This document shows positions 37,370 through 45,925 of a stretch of DNA of 63,263 nt, piece by piece. Below the pieces are notes generated by a model. That model saw only the letters and a program-made list of their open reading frames with translations. It was not told the origin of the DNA and did not search any database. Every line of letters starts with the position of its first letter. Positions within the stretch are counted from its first letter, which is position 1. Origin of the DNA: Anaerolineae bacterium (GTDB taxonomy: Bacteria > Chloroflexota > Anaerolineae > Promineifilales > Promineifilaceae); NCBI GenBank assembly GCA_023384355.1, contig JAHDWL010000005.1, forward strand, positions 27,351 to 90,613, read 5' to 3'. A program made the position numbers and the translations under genes.

Positions 37370-37405
37370 AGCCCGCCGCCGGTTTACCGGGGCGGGCTTT
37401 TTTTT
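37370..37405 (+). terminator. Intrinsic terminator of the DUF4013 gene
   Basis: The outer stem AGCCCGCC (37370-37377) pairs with GGCGGGCT (37391-37398), with an inner CCGG/CCGG pair and a short loop. A run of nine T follows. On the minus strand the far side reads ATTTTTGTTA or similar beyond the stem, so it could act on the convergent ctaA transcript too. Confidence 0.88.
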
Positions 37406-37430
37406 GTTGATGTGATAATTCAGTCGCTGA

Positions 37431-38411
37431 TCAATCTCCGGTTGACGGTGAAAGGGAAACGGGGTTGGGGTGAACAGCCGCAGCCGGTTGCGACAGGGCG
37501 GCCGCTCCCAACAGCACGACAGCGATCCATAGCAAGTCAGCCAGCAGCAGATGAACCAACTGCATCCAGACCGGCACATTCAACCAGATATTCAATACCC
37601 CCGCCAGGAGTTGCGCGACGACCAGAACACGGATGGCTTTTGAGAAAACCATCACATCGATTCCCGGCCGCGCTTGGGCAATGCTCCCGCCAGCCAGCCA
37701 TAAATAAATGCCGGTGATGACGGCAATGATAGGATGATATACCCGCAGCCTCACCAGAAAATGCGCCGTCGCCTCGAAGTCTGCGGCAATGCCCTCGCGA
37801 AGCGTGCCGGCCGGGAACAACGTGTCGCCCAGTGCCGTGACGGCCCCACTGATGCCCAAAACGACAAGCAACAGGATGGCTCCGGCAATCAACCGGCTCA
37901 CCTGGCCTTGCCCGCGAATTTTTAGCCTGACCTCCTCTCCGGCTCCCGACCACCACGCCGTCAGTGACACGGCCGCCAGCAAGAGGAATGTATTCAGTAG
38001 ATGCACGGCCATCGAGATCGTGCGCGCCACCGACTCGTTATGAGCCACCCATTCAAATAACACCAGCCCGGCCCCCACCAACCCCTCTGTAATGATGAAT
38101 ACGGTAGAGTAAATGGCTGCTTTGCGCACGATATACCCCCTGGGATAGAGACGCAAGGCCCACGCCAGCATCGCCAGAACCAGTACCCCGGACAGAGCGC
38201 TGGTGATTCGATGGGTGAGTTCGATGATGGTTTCCACGCGAGGTTCCCGCGGAACGACGACCCCGTTGCATAGCGGCCAATGGCTGCCGCAACCCGCCCC
38301 GGACCCGGTAGCGCGAACGTAGGCCCCCCACAGAATCACCAGGACAAGATAGACCAGAACCAGCCACGCGAAGCGCGTGAAGTTTCGATTATTGTTGATG
38401 AATGTCCGCAT
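37431..38411 (-). CDS. ctaA: Heme A synthase (CtaA/Cox15)
   Basis: A 326-residue membrane enzyme with eight predicted transmembrane helices that oxidises heme O to heme A for cytochrome oxidase. Heme-ligand histidines appear in ELTHRITSALSG, AVHLLNTFLLLAA, ATAHFLVRLRVYHPI and LVHLLLADLLW. The first external loop carries a cysteine pair (GAGCGSHWPLC). No cox genes adjoin it. The -10 ends 8 nt from the ATG. Confidence 0.92.
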   Translation of the reverse strand: MRTFINNNRNFTRFAWLVLVYLVLVILWGAYVRATGSGAGCGSHWPLCNGVVVPREPRVETIIELTHRITSALSGVLVLAMLAWALRLYPRGYIVRKAAIYSTVFIITEGLVGAGLVLFEWVAHNESVARTISMAVHLLNTFLLLAAVSLTAWWSGAGEEVRLKIRGQGQVSRLIAGAILLLVVLGISGAVTALGDTLFPAGTLREGIAADFEATAHFLVRLRVYHPIIAVITGIYLWLAGGSIAQARPGIDVMVFSKAIRVLVVAQLLAGVLNIWLNVPVWMQLVHLLLADLLWIAVVLLGAAALSQPAAAVHPNPVSLSPSTGD

Positions 38412-38419
38412 AACCCGGG

Positions 38420-38425
38420 ATTATA
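38420..38425 (-). promoter_or_regulatory. -10 hexamer of ctaA
   Basis: TATAAT on the minus strand, ending 8 nt before the ATG at 38411. No good -35. A nearly leaderless mRNA is predicted. Confidence 0.5.
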
Positions 38426-38459
38426 GAACAATTATCGCCGTCCCCCGAATCCCGCTCGC

Positions 38460-40676
38460 TCACTCCGATTCAGCCAGGTAATCTCCAATCGGGTCCTCAT
38501 CATCCTCGCTGACAAAGGATCGCCGGGTTTTCCCGCCCGTCTGCGGGTCGTCCACCAATCCCATCTCGTGCAGATGCTCCATCAGGCGCGCGGCGCGCGG
38601 ATAACCAAGGCGTAGTCGGCGCTGGAGAAAGGAGACGGACAGATTATCATGTTTCCTGGCCAGCTCCACGGCCGCTTCCAGCAAACTGTCGGTATCATCC
38701 AGCAACGCATAGCGGGCGATGAGCGGCTCCCAGGGCGGCGGCGCTGGTTCATGATCGGGTACGGTGGCTTGCCAGTGCGAGACAACCCGTTCGATCTCGC
38801 TATCGGTCACATAGACGCCCTGGATCCGCACCGGCGCGCCGGCATCGGGAGCCTGATAAAGCATGTCGCCCTTGCCCAGCAGGTTCTCGGCCCCAACTGT
38901 GTCGAGGATGACGCGCGAATCCGTGCCCGAAGCGACAGCGAATGACAACCGCGCCGGGAAATTGGCCTTGATCAGGCCGGTGATGACATCGGTCGAGGGT
39001 CGTTGCGTGGCGTCGACGAGGTGAATGCCGGTCGCGCGAGCCATCTGCGCCAGCCGGCACAGGTTACGCTCGACATCGCCGGGATACATATGCATCAGAT
39101 CGGCCAGCTCATCGATGAAAACCGCGATGTAGGGCAGACGCAGATGCGCCTTGCCGGCGGCCGAATGTTTGCGGTTGTAGATGCTGATATTGCGCGCGCT
39201 GACGCTCTCAAACAACTCGTAACGGCGGTCCATCTCCGACGTCAGCCAGCGCAGCACGCCCACCGCCCGGTCGGCGTCCACCTCTACCTTGCCGATGAGG
39301 TGCGGCAGCCCGTTGAATCTGACCAGTTCAACCTTCTTCGGGTCAACCATCACCAGCTTCAACTGTTCCGGGGTGTTATTGAAAACCAGGCTGGTGATGA
39401 AGGCGTTGATGCACACCGACTTGCCCGATCCGGTCGTACCGGCGATCAGCAAATGGGGCAGTTTTGCCAGATCGGCCACTGCCGGTTCACCGGCGACATC
39501 CTTGCCGAGGCCAACGCCGAGCGACGAGTTGAGCCGCGCAAATGCCGGCGACTCCAGCAACCCGCGCAACCGGACGACGCTCGTCTGCCCATTGGGCACC
39601 TCGATGCCGACCACGCTGCGGCCGGGTACGGGCGCTTCGATGCGTAACCGAGGCACAGCCAGGGCCAGCGTCAGATCGCGTTGCAGCGCGGCAATCTGCC
39701 CCACGCGCACCTTTTGCTGCTTCACTTCGCCGTCAGGGCCGGGCCGCTCGATAAATCCCGGCTCGACGCCGAATTGCGTGACGGCCGGTCCGCGTCGCAC
39801 TTCGACCACCTTGGCCGGCAACCCAAAATCGTACAGGGTATCCTCGATACGTTTGCTCTTCCAGGCGATCTCATCGCCGGCGCGGGTGAGTGTCTCACCC
39901 CGTTCCAGCAAATCAATGGCTGGCAGACGCGGATCACGACGACGCTGATCATCGAAGCTCTCCGGCTCATCGATGAGTGCCTGAACGGCGTCCGGAGTGG
40001 GGTGGGTCGACACAATTGCTGTCCCTCTATCAGCTGTGCCGACAACATCCACGCGGTCGGGATCGACCCTGTCGGCCCACGCTGCCAGACGCGCCGAGAT
40101 GGCCAACAAACCTCGATGAACATCCTCCCACGTTCGGCCGGTTATCAACATGGACGCCCAGACAAACAAGGCCAGATAAATCAGGGATGCCAGAAGAGGC
40201 CCGAAGAAATCAAACAATGGCTCGGAGAGCGCCCATCCTACAAGGCCGCCCCCCCGACCGATGAAGGCATCTCGCAGGCTGTAGCCGCCTGCCAAGTGTC
40301 CCAGACCCAGCGCGACCACAATCAATATAATTACCCCTACAACCCGCGCTGGTTCGATGTGGATAGCCCGGTCGAATCGTCCAAGAGCGAGTCGCAGACC
40401 GGCAATCGCCAGCGCAATACTGACGACAAACGCCCCCCAGCCGAAAATCTGGCGCAGCAGGCGAGTCCACCAACCGAGAAGACTGGATTGGGTTAGCCCG
40501 GCCAGGGCCAGGAGCGAGATCAGGGCGAACAAAAGAAGTAATATCCCGCCGATTTCGCGCCGGCGGGCGAGCATCGCCTCGACCAGGCGCTCATCCCAGG
40601 TGATCGGCGCGGACTCGTCCGGCTTACCGGCTCGCTTTCCGGGCGGTTTTTCGGATGAGGAGCCTGAACGAGCCAT
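38460..40676 (-). CDS. ftsK: DNA translocase FtsK/SpoIIIE
   Basis: A 738-residue septal DNA pump that moves chromosome ends apart at division. The N-terminus has four transmembrane helices (about 42-190), followed by a short linker. The alpha/beta motor spans about 260-655 with Walker A GTTGSGKS at 413-420 and Walker B AVFIDELADL. The gamma winged helix (about 665-725, DNLSVSFLQRRLRLGYPRAA) reads polar KOPS-type sequences. The gene lies 7 bp after the S1-domain gene and shares its promoter. Confidence 0.94.
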   Translation of the reverse strand: MARSGSSSEKPPGKRAGKPDESAPITWDERLVEAMLARRREIGGILLLLFALISLLALAGLTQSSLLGWWTRLLRQIFGWGAFVVSIALAIAGLRLALGRFDRAIHIEPARVVGVIILIVVALGLGHLAGGYSLRDAFIGRGGGLVGWALSEPLFDFFGPLLASLIYLALFVWASMLITGRTWEDVHRGLLAISARLAAWADRVDPDRVDVVGTADRGTAIVSTHPTPDAVQALIDEPESFDDQRRRDPRLPAIDLLERGETLTRAGDEIAWKSKRIEDTLYDFGLPAKVVEVRRGPAVTQFGVEPGFIERPGPDGEVKQQKVRVGQIAALQRDLTLALAVPRLRIEAPVPGRSVVGIEVPNGQTSVVRLRGLLESPAFARLNSSLGVGLGKDVAGEPAVADLAKLPHLLIAGTTGSGKSVCINAFITSLVFNNTPEQLKLVMVDPKKVELVRFNGLPHLIGKVEVDADRAVGVLRWLTSEMDRRYELFESVSARNISIYNRKHSAAGKAHLRLPYIAVFIDELADLMHMYPGDVERNLCRLAQMARATGIHLVDATQRPSTDVITGLIKANFPARLSFAVASGTDSRVILDTVGAENLLGKGDMLYQAPDAGAPVRIQGVYVTDSEIERVVSHWQATVPDHEPAPPPWEPLIARYALLDDTDSLLEAAVELARKHDNLSVSFLQRRLRLGYPRAARLMEHLHEMGLVDDPQTGGKTRRSFVSEDDEDPIGDYLAESE

Positions 40677-40683
40677 ATTCGTG

Positions 40684-41727
40684 CTATTGTCCCGATCCGG
40701 GACTTGTGCTCACGCCGCGCAAGGAAAGCGCGATGCGTTTATGCCCGGCATCAACACTTAACACGCGAGCCACGACGCGATCGCCGGAGCGAACCACATC
40801 GCGGGGATGCATAAAGTGCCCCTCGGCCAGTTCCGATATATGAACAAGCCCTTCCAGCTCTTCCTCCAGAATGATGAAGGCCCCGTAGGTGGTGATATTG
40901 CCGACGACACCTTGCACCAGTTGGCCGGGCCGGTAGCGCGATTCGGCCGTCCGCCACGGGTCGGCGTTTAGACGCTTGATGCTCAGCGCCACGCGCCCCG
41001 CCGAACGATCCACGTTCAATACGACAACTCGCACCGGCTGACCCTGGTGGAGAAGCGCACTGGGATGTGTCACTCGACTCCAGGAAATTTCGGATATATG
41101 GACCAGCCCCTCCACCCCGCCCAGATCGACGAATGCGCCGAACTCGGTCAAGTTAGTGACAGTGCCTTGAAGCTGTTCGCCCTGTTTCACGCCGTTCAGG
41201 AGGTCCTCCCGCTGCCCGGCGGCGACCAATGATGCCCGCTCGGAGAAAATCAGTCGATTGTTCGCCTTGTTCACTTCGATGATCTTCAACGGCAAAGTCC
41301 GGCCTTGCCACTCGGCCAAGGTCTGGATGCGCTCGCGCGGCACATGAAATTGGGGAAAATCGACCAGCTGCGAGGCGGGCACAAAGCCCTGTATCCCGTT
41401 CCATATAACGAGCAACCCGCCCTTGTTGTGATCGAACACCCTGAGTTCGAGCAACTGATCTGCGTCCATTATAGTCTGGGCCATCTCCCACGGATCATCG
41501 CTGGAGGATAATTCGGTCGGTGGCTCAGAGAGGGGTGCGTCAGGCAGTTGGCTGATATCCTCGCGCAATACTTGGGTCGGCGGCGTTAAATCAAACGTGG
41601 AAGGAATTTCGTCCTGCGTCAGGTCGCGATCGGTCCCGGCGCTGTCCTCCGTTTTGAACAACGCGAACCAGTAATCATCATCGGCCGCAGGCTCGGCCTG
41701 GAATCCTCTCCCTTCAACCTCGCTCAT
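40684..41727 (-). CDS. Three-S1-domain RNA-binding protein (ribosomal protein S1-like)
   Basis: A 347-residue protein with an acidic, disordered N-terminal 90 residues and three OB-fold S1 motifs. Domain 1 (about 92-165) has FDHNKGGLLVIWNGIQGFVPASQL. Domain 2 (about 185-250) has GTVTNLTEFGAFVDLGGVEG then LVHISEISW. Domain 3 (about 268-335) has GVVGNITTYGAFIILEEELEG then LVHISEL. Domains 2 and 3 are canonical. It could be the main S1 homologue of this lineage or an accessory one. The promoter is strong and its leader is long. Confidence 0.9.
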   Translation of the reverse strand: MSEVEGRGFQAEPAADDDYWFALFKTEDSAGTDRDLTQDEIPSTFDLTPPTQVLREDISQLPDAPLSEPPTELSSSDDPWEMAQTIMDADQLLELRVFDHNKGGLLVIWNGIQGFVPASQLVDFPQFHVPRERIQTLAEWQGRTLPLKIIEVNKANNRLIFSERASLVAAGQREDLLNGVKQGEQLQGTVTNLTEFGAFVDLGGVEGLVHISEISWSRVTHPSALLHQGQPVRVVVLNVDRSAGRVALSIKRLNADPWRTAESRYRPGQLVQGVVGNITTYGAFIILEEELEGLVHISELAEGHFMHPRDVVRSGDRVVARVLSVDAGHKRIALSLRGVSTSPGSGQ

Positions 41728-41867
41728 TTTGTCTTACCATTACAAGCGGACACCTTGCGGACTTCCCTTCCACATCGCGCCCATAGTGCCGCCCAAAGGC
41801 CGGACGGCGGTTTAATGTTGATCAGGTGGCACGGTCGGTAAATCAGCAGGCGGCCACACAGGATACA
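41728..41867 (-). other. Predicted 5' leader of the S1-ftsK operon
   Basis: If transcription starts near 41867, the leader is about 140 nt. It is GC-rich (CCGCCGTCCGGCC, GGGCGGC) and could fold. Being in front of an S1 gene, it is a candidate autoregulatory target; this is inference only. Confidence 0.35.
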
Positions 41868-41873
41868 ATGAGA

Positions 41874-41901
41874 ATTATAGGTAGCGGAATGGGGCTGTCA
41901 A
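41874..41901 (-). promoter_or_regulatory. Perfect consensus sigma-70 promoter for the S1-ftsK operon
   Basis: On the minus strand TTGACA (41896-41901), 16-bp spacer, TATAAT (41874-41879). All twelve hexamer bases match the consensus. It is the best promoter seen in the window. Confidence 0.75.
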
Positions 41902-41961
41902 CCGAGTGGGACAAAACAGGCCACTGGCGTGATAGTTCGTTTCGAGGTCGGATCTGTCTGT

Positions 41962-41967
41962 TATAAT
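41962..41967 (+). promoter_or_regulatory. -10 hexamer of the gene at 41977
   Basis: A perfect TATAAT, 9 nt before the ATG at 41977. The -35 is poor. A leader of 2-3 nt at most is expected. Confidence 0.5.
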
Positions 41968-41976
41968 CACGTCTCT

Positions 41977-42693
41977 ATGAATCTATCCGGTAAATCCCAT
42001 TACGCTCTCGCAGCAGTTGCAGTCGATTTACTCACCCTGGTCATCGCTATCGTCGTCCTGTCTTCCTTGACTGAAAGGATGATCACACCGAACGGCGTCA
42101 ATGCGTTGCTGGTGGCCGGCACGTTCTTTCTCTTTGCCGGCGGGATATTTATTATTCGCCGGATGAAAGTTGCGCCTGATGGTACATCAGACTGGCTAAC
42201 CAAAGGTCAGCGCTCTGCCCTGGCACTCTTCTTCGCCTTCATCTTCAGTTTAATGCTGGCGTGGCAATTAGGTTTTTTCAGGTCTGTCTTTCAGGTAGAC
42301 ACAACACAAATGGGTGAAGGCGGCTCGGCATCCTACTTCCTCTTTGGCCCCGGCGCTTGGCTGGCGTTTTCGTTACTATACGTGCTCGTGTTCGCCTTCA
42401 AGGTAAAACCCGCCATCGAATATGGTCGGTCAAGGTATTGGCTTGCGGCAGTATTCGGTCTGGTCACCACAGCCCTGATGCTACTCGTGATGGTCGCCCA
42501 GGCCAACGTCATCGCTGCGACCATCGGCGCCGCGTGGTGGGGCATCATCACCTTCGCCGTCCTCGTCGGCCTGTTTTTGCCGCCCCGCTTTCTTTATCTC
42601 TCACGGGTGGCAGGACTGAAATCGGTCCCATCATATGCAGCGACTATCTCAATCCTGATCCTTCTGGCCATTCTTGCGGCACAGATGATATAA
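41977..42693 (+). CDS. Uncharacterised six-helix membrane protein
   Basis: A 238-residue protein with about six transmembrane helices, charged only in short loops (IIRRMKVAPDGTSDWLTKGQ, AIEYGRSRYW). No transport or enzyme motif is recognisable. The start at 41977 is set by the TATAAT just upstream; the longer frame from 41929 would place the start ahead of the promoter. It stands alone. Confidence 0.7.
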   Translation: MNLSGKSHYALAAVAVDLLTLVIAIVVLSSLTERMITPNGVNALLVAGTFFLFAGGIFIIRRMKVAPDGTSDWLTKGQRSALALFFAFIFSLMLAWQLGFFRSVFQVDTTQMGEGGSASYFLFGPGAWLAFSLLYVLVFAFKVKPAIEYGRSRYWLAAVFGLVTTALMLLVMVAQANVIAATIGAAWWGIITFAVLVGLFLPPRFLYLSRVAGLKSVPSYAATISILILLAILAAQMI

Positions 42694-42769
42694 CCGCGTC
42701 ACAGGCGATCACTGCCTGACGGATTTCGCCGGCGCTGGGTCCTGATACCGTGATCTTTAAGGCACAGCA

Positions 42770-43228
42770 CTAACCGCTTGTCTTCCCTTCGAACAAGGCC
42801 GAAAGATCGAGTGAGGGGGCTTTGGACATACTTGCCAATGAGACATACGCGCGAGCCAGCGAATCCTTGGCCGCGCCAAGCACCGTGCTGACCAATCCCA
42901 GCGCTTCGGCCAAATCTGAAGCCGGCATTTCCGCCACGATATGTTTCCAGATAGCCTCCTCCAGCACGTTAATGGCGATCTGGACTTCGCGAATGTCGTA
43001 ACCAGCGTGGAAGCGTTCCTGGGCCACGTGGGTCATGTGCTCAACCACCGGTGTAAGCTTGCGTTCGCGAATACTCACCAAGGCAAGCTGAAATAATTCA
43101 TCCAGCCGTTCCCGGCTAACGGCGTCACCCGCTTCCTTATAGCGGGCCAGATCTGAACGAACCAGCGCAGCGGTAGCTTCGTTGACGATCTGTATGCCGT
43201 CTTTTTCCAGCAACTCTGTCAGGCTCAT
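42770..43228 (-). CDS. RsbRD N-terminal-like helical protein
   Basis: A 152-residue all-helical protein. The patterns LLEKDGIQIVNEATAALVR, FQLALVSIRERKLTPVVEHM, FHAGYDIREVQIAINVLEEAIW and the end with SKAPSLDLSALF resemble the RsbT co-antagonist RsbRD N-terminal domain (globin-like sensor), present here without the STAS domain. The start is the ATG at 43228, after GGGGGTGG. Role unclear; possibly a stress-signalling sensor. Confidence 0.55.
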   Translation of the reverse strand: MSLTELLEKDGIQIVNEATAALVRSDLARYKEAGDAVSRERLDELFQLALVSIRERKLTPVVEHMTHVAQERFHAGYDIREVQIAINVLEEAIWKHIVAEMPASDLAEALGLVSTVLGAAKDSLARAYVSLASMSKAPSLDLSALFEGKTSG

Positions 43229-43319
43229 AACACCACCCCCTAAACCAAATAGCGTTGCAACCATCGAACCGGCGAAAAACTACCAATGGTTGGCAGCCAA
43301 CTGCGCGCGGTCTTGTTCC

Positions 43320-43736
43320 CTATTCCTCGATAATCGTGAACCGTGTGCGGATTGCCGCCGCCTTCTCCAGCATGGCATGGACCGAACAATAAGTATCCAT
43401 CGATAATTGAATGGCGCGCTCCACAGCCGCGGGATCAATATCGACACCGCGCACTACATATTCCATCTCAAAGTCAGTGAAAACTTTCGGGTGATCTGTC
43501 GCCCGGTCGCCGTGGATGCGGATCTCAAACCCGGTCATGTTTTGGCGTTTTTTGCGCAAAATCGACACGACATCCATCGCCGTACAGCCGGCAAGGCTGA
43601 TCATCACCATTTCCATCGGGGTGGCCCCGCGGCCCATCTCACCTTCCGGAGCTCTGGTGTCGAGATCGACCACGAAACCGCTATCGGCCACGGCCTTGAA
43701 ATGGAAGTTGTCCTGTAGGGTAATTACTGCATCCAT
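43320..43736 (-). CDS. OsmC/Ohr-family peroxiredoxin-like protein
   Basis: A 138-residue protein. The two redox cysteines are in SLAGCTAMDVVSILRKKR (near 51) and MDTYCSVHAML (near 116), and the ligand segment GRGATPMEMVMISL is as in the YhfA/OsmC branch. It reduces organic hydroperoxides. Promoter: TTGACA with an 18-bp spacer. It lies 91 bp before the RsbRD-like gene. Confidence 0.88.
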   Translation of the reverse strand: MDAVITLQDNFHFKAVADSGFVVDLDTRAPEGEMGRGATPMEMVMISLAGCTAMDVVSILRKKRQNMTGFEIRIHGDRATDHPKVFTDFEMEYVVRGVDIDPAAVERAIQLSMDTYCSVHAMLEKAAAIRTRFTIIEE

Positions 43737-43796
43737 GGAAACAATCAGGCTCCTATTAAATGAAAATATACCTACCAGACGAGGCGAGGTTAAACG

Positions 43797-43826
43797 AATT
43801 TACCCATATCCAACAGACAATGTCAA
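43797..43826 (-). promoter_or_regulatory. Promoter of the OsmC-family gene
   Basis: On the minus strand TTGACA (43821-43826), 18-bp spacer, TAAATT (43797-43802). The leader is about 54 nt. Confidence 0.55.
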
Positions 43827-43849
43827 GTTGAATGGCATTTAGAGGGTGA

Positions 43850-45013
43850 TCAGCGGTCGGCTGTCACTTTATAAACTCGCGGCACGCGCGTATTGACGTT
43901 CGTCAGGATCTCCCACGGTATTGTCCCCGCCCAGTCAGCCAGCTCCTCAACGGTGATCGCTGCGCCGTTTTCGGCCTCGCCAATCAGGATGACCTCATCC
44001 CCGTTATAAGCCGAATCCCACTCAATATTGACGACGACCTGGTCCATGCACACTCGGCCGATAACCGGGTAACGCTTGCCGCGAATAATGACCTCGGCCC
44101 GGCCGCTCATGCTGCGGAAATAGCCGTCGCCATATCCCACCGGCACTGTGACGGCCCGCACCGGGTGGTCGCTTCGCCACGTCGAGCCATAGCTGACCGG
44201 ATGATCCGGCTGGATAACCTTGAAGTAGACGACCCGTGATTTCCAGCTCAGCGACGGCCGCACCTCGACCGTCCGCGGCGTGTCATCCGAGGGATATACC
44301 CCGTAGAGCAGGATGCCCGCGCGGACCATGTCCATATGGCTGGACCGAAACCCGGCGATAGCGGCGGAATTGGCCATGTGTCGCAATGGCGGGTGAGATA
44401 TTCCGCGCGAAGAATAGAAGCCCAAAACATGATTGAACCGCTCAAGTTGTAGCCGAGAGTAACTCTGGTCGGCCGCGTCGGCGTTGGCAAAGTGGGAAAA
44501 AATACCCTCGACTTCGAAATGGTCACCGGTCAGCGACGCCTCCAGCAATGACGACGCACTGTAGTAATGAACGCCGATCCGCTCCATGCCGGTGTCGATT
44601 TTCAGATGGACCCTGGCTCGCACCCCCATCTGCCGCGCCGCCTCCTCAATCTGTCCCAGCTTTTCAACTGATGAGGCAGTCAGGGTCAGATCATGAGCCA
44701 GGAACCGGGGTATCTGGTTGCCGATGATACCGCCCAGGACGAGGATAGGGGTCGTCACGCCTGCCTCACGCAGCAGGATGCCCTCCTCCAGAAAGGCCAC
44801 GCCGAGGTAGGGCGCGCCAAGCGATTGCATATGTCGGGCAACCTCGACCAGGCCATGACCGTACGCGTTGGCCTTCAGGATCGGCATTACGGCCGCTGGG
44901 GCGGCATGGGCCTGAATGGCGCGGTAGTTGGCGGCCAGCCGGTCGAGGTCGATTTCGACCTGGGTGGGGCGAAGGATGTCCGTATTAATGCTGATCGTTG
45001 AGGCGTTTATCAT
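43850..45013 (-). CDS. alr: Alanine racemase
   Basis: A 387-residue PLP enzyme giving D-alanine for peptidoglycan. The PLP lysine is in MPILKANAYGHG (near 43-54). The C-terminal beta domain has GYGDGYFRSMSG and the catalytic tyrosine region, with RVCMDQVVVNI near 330. Upstream the minus strand has a possible TACAAT at about 45160, giving a long leader, but no good -35. Confidence 0.93.
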   Translation of the reverse strand: MINASTISINTDILRPTQVEIDLDRLAANYRAIQAHAAPAAVMPILKANAYGHGLVEVARHMQSLGAPYLGVAFLEEGILLREAGVTTPILVLGGIIGNQIPRFLAHDLTLTASSVEKLGQIEEAARQMGVRARVHLKIDTGMERIGVHYYSASSLLEASLTGDHFEVEGIFSHFANADAADQSYSRLQLERFNHVLGFYSSRGISHPPLRHMANSAAIAGFRSSHMDMVRAGILLYGVYPSDDTPRTVEVRPSLSWKSRVVYFKVIQPDHPVSYGSTWRSDHPVRAVTVPVGYGDGYFRSMSGRAEVIIRGKRYPVIGRVCMDQVVVNIEWDSAYNGDEVILIGEAENGAAITVEELADWAGTIPWEILTNVNTRVPRVYKVTADR

Positions 45014-45191
45014 CCCGCAAACGACTACGCATCCAGAATCCGATCCATTAACCGAACAGGCAGATCGGTAATGCGGAGATACCCCTTGTTATTTGATAAG
45101 AATACGTCACGGCGCGAATCTGATCATCACCTCATAACGGCCCAGCTTACTGAGCACGTATATTGTAGCAATGAATTAAAATTACGCGGAA
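45014..45191. other. Gap between alr and the decarboxylase fragment
   Basis: 178 bp holding the likely minus-strand promoter of alr (TACAAT near 45160) and no open frame that looks coding. Nothing else recognised. Confidence 0.4.
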
Positions 45192-45467
45192 TTAGTCTAT
45201 TTGTTCGCGCGCAATGCTAATCATCGCCTCCAGACTCCTCTCAACATCATCTTCCGTCGTCGCCCACGACGATACGCTAATGCGCATGGCCGCGCGGCCG
45301 CGCCAGACTGTCGGCCCACACCAACACGTGCCGTCTTGCTGAATGGCGGCAATAACCCTGCGCGTCATTTCGACATCGCCGAACGAAACAGTCACCTGGT
45401 TGAGCGCGACCTCGTTCAGCACCACATGACCCGCTGCTTTCAGGCCCAAGGACAGCTGATAGTCACA
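45192..45467 (-). pseudogene. 3' remnant of a PLP-dependent decarboxylase/aminotransferase gene
   Basis: Minus-strand frame of 91 codons plus the stop, ending at 45192. The C-terminal signature NEVALNQVTVSFGD, then GTCWCGPTVWRGRAAMRIS and VSSWATTEDDVERSL, matches the end of group II PLP-dependent decarboxylases (normally about 450-500 residues). An in-frame TGA at 45468-45470 cuts it off upstream, and no start with a Shine-Dalgarno is seen. The rest of the gene is missing, and the riboswitch promoter lies just beyond. A decayed gene. Confidence 0.75.
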
Positions 45468-45498
45468 TCATTCGCATGACTGTTTGATACATCTACGC

Positions 45499-45526
45499 TT
45501 GACGCCACCCCCCCAGCGACTACAAT
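45499..45526 (+). promoter_or_regulatory. Promoter of the glycine-riboswitch/gcvHP transcript
   Basis: TTGACG (45499-45504), 16-bp spacer, TACAAT (45521-45526). The start site would be near 45533, some 30 nt ahead of the first aptamer. Confidence 0.7.
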
Positions 45527-45561
45527 ATATCCATCAGTTGTTGCCAACAAAATAGGATGCA

Positions 45562-45818
45562 GCGGCCGCCGGGAGAGCATCCCGCGCGCGGGATCGCCGA
45601 AGGGGCAAGCGAACGAGGAGACTCGTTGAACGAGGGGACTCGATTCAGGAATCTCTCAGGCAAAGGGGACCGAGCGGCCGGGTTTCTTCTGGAAAGCGTC
45701 GGTTGCATGGAACGCAGGATGTATGTTTGCGTCACAATCGCAACCGCCACCGAAGGGGCAAGCGGACATTTGCGCCTCGCGCATGGTTCCGTGAATCTCT
45801 CAGGTTCATGACAGAGGA
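45562..45818 (+). ncRNA. Tandem glycine riboswitch
   Basis: Two glycine-aptamer signatures occur in a row. Aptamer 1 (about 45562-45681): GGGAGAGC, a GC-rich hairpin (45579-45594), CGCCGAAGGGGCAAGC, two short CGAG/CTCG hairpins, AATCTCTCAGGCAAAGGGGA and a CGGCCG closing P1. Aptamer 2 (about 45686-45818): GGAAAGCG in place of the usual GGAGAG, ACCGAAGGGGCAAGCGG, then AATCTCTCAGGTTCATGAC. It lies upstream of gcvH-gcvP, the usual target, and should turn glycine cleavage on when glycine is high. Confidence 0.9.
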
Positions 45819-45865
45819 CGCCGGCAAGAACACCCGTCCGCGGAGGTTCCTCGCCCGGCGTCCTC
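45814..45865 (+). promoter_or_regulatory. Expression-platform hairpin of the glycine riboswitch
   Basis: GAGGACGCCGG (45814-45824) pairs perfectly with CCGGCGTCCTC (45855-45865), 11 bp, with a 30-nt loop that contains GGAGG. The first bases (GAGGAC) overlap the 3' end of aptamer 2. No U tract follows (GTTCGCTATC), so a simple intrinsic terminator is unlikely. Confidence 0.6.
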
Positions 45866-45925
45866 GTTCGCTATCATCTGAACCAGCCGAAAATCGATCA
45901 CCTAATAATTTAAGGAGAATTTACC

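Noticed and set aside
45562-45865. Possible 45557-45811 coding frame over the riboswitch
   Set aside because: The conserved aptamer pattern explains the sequence; the frame has no Shine-Dalgarno and no homology.
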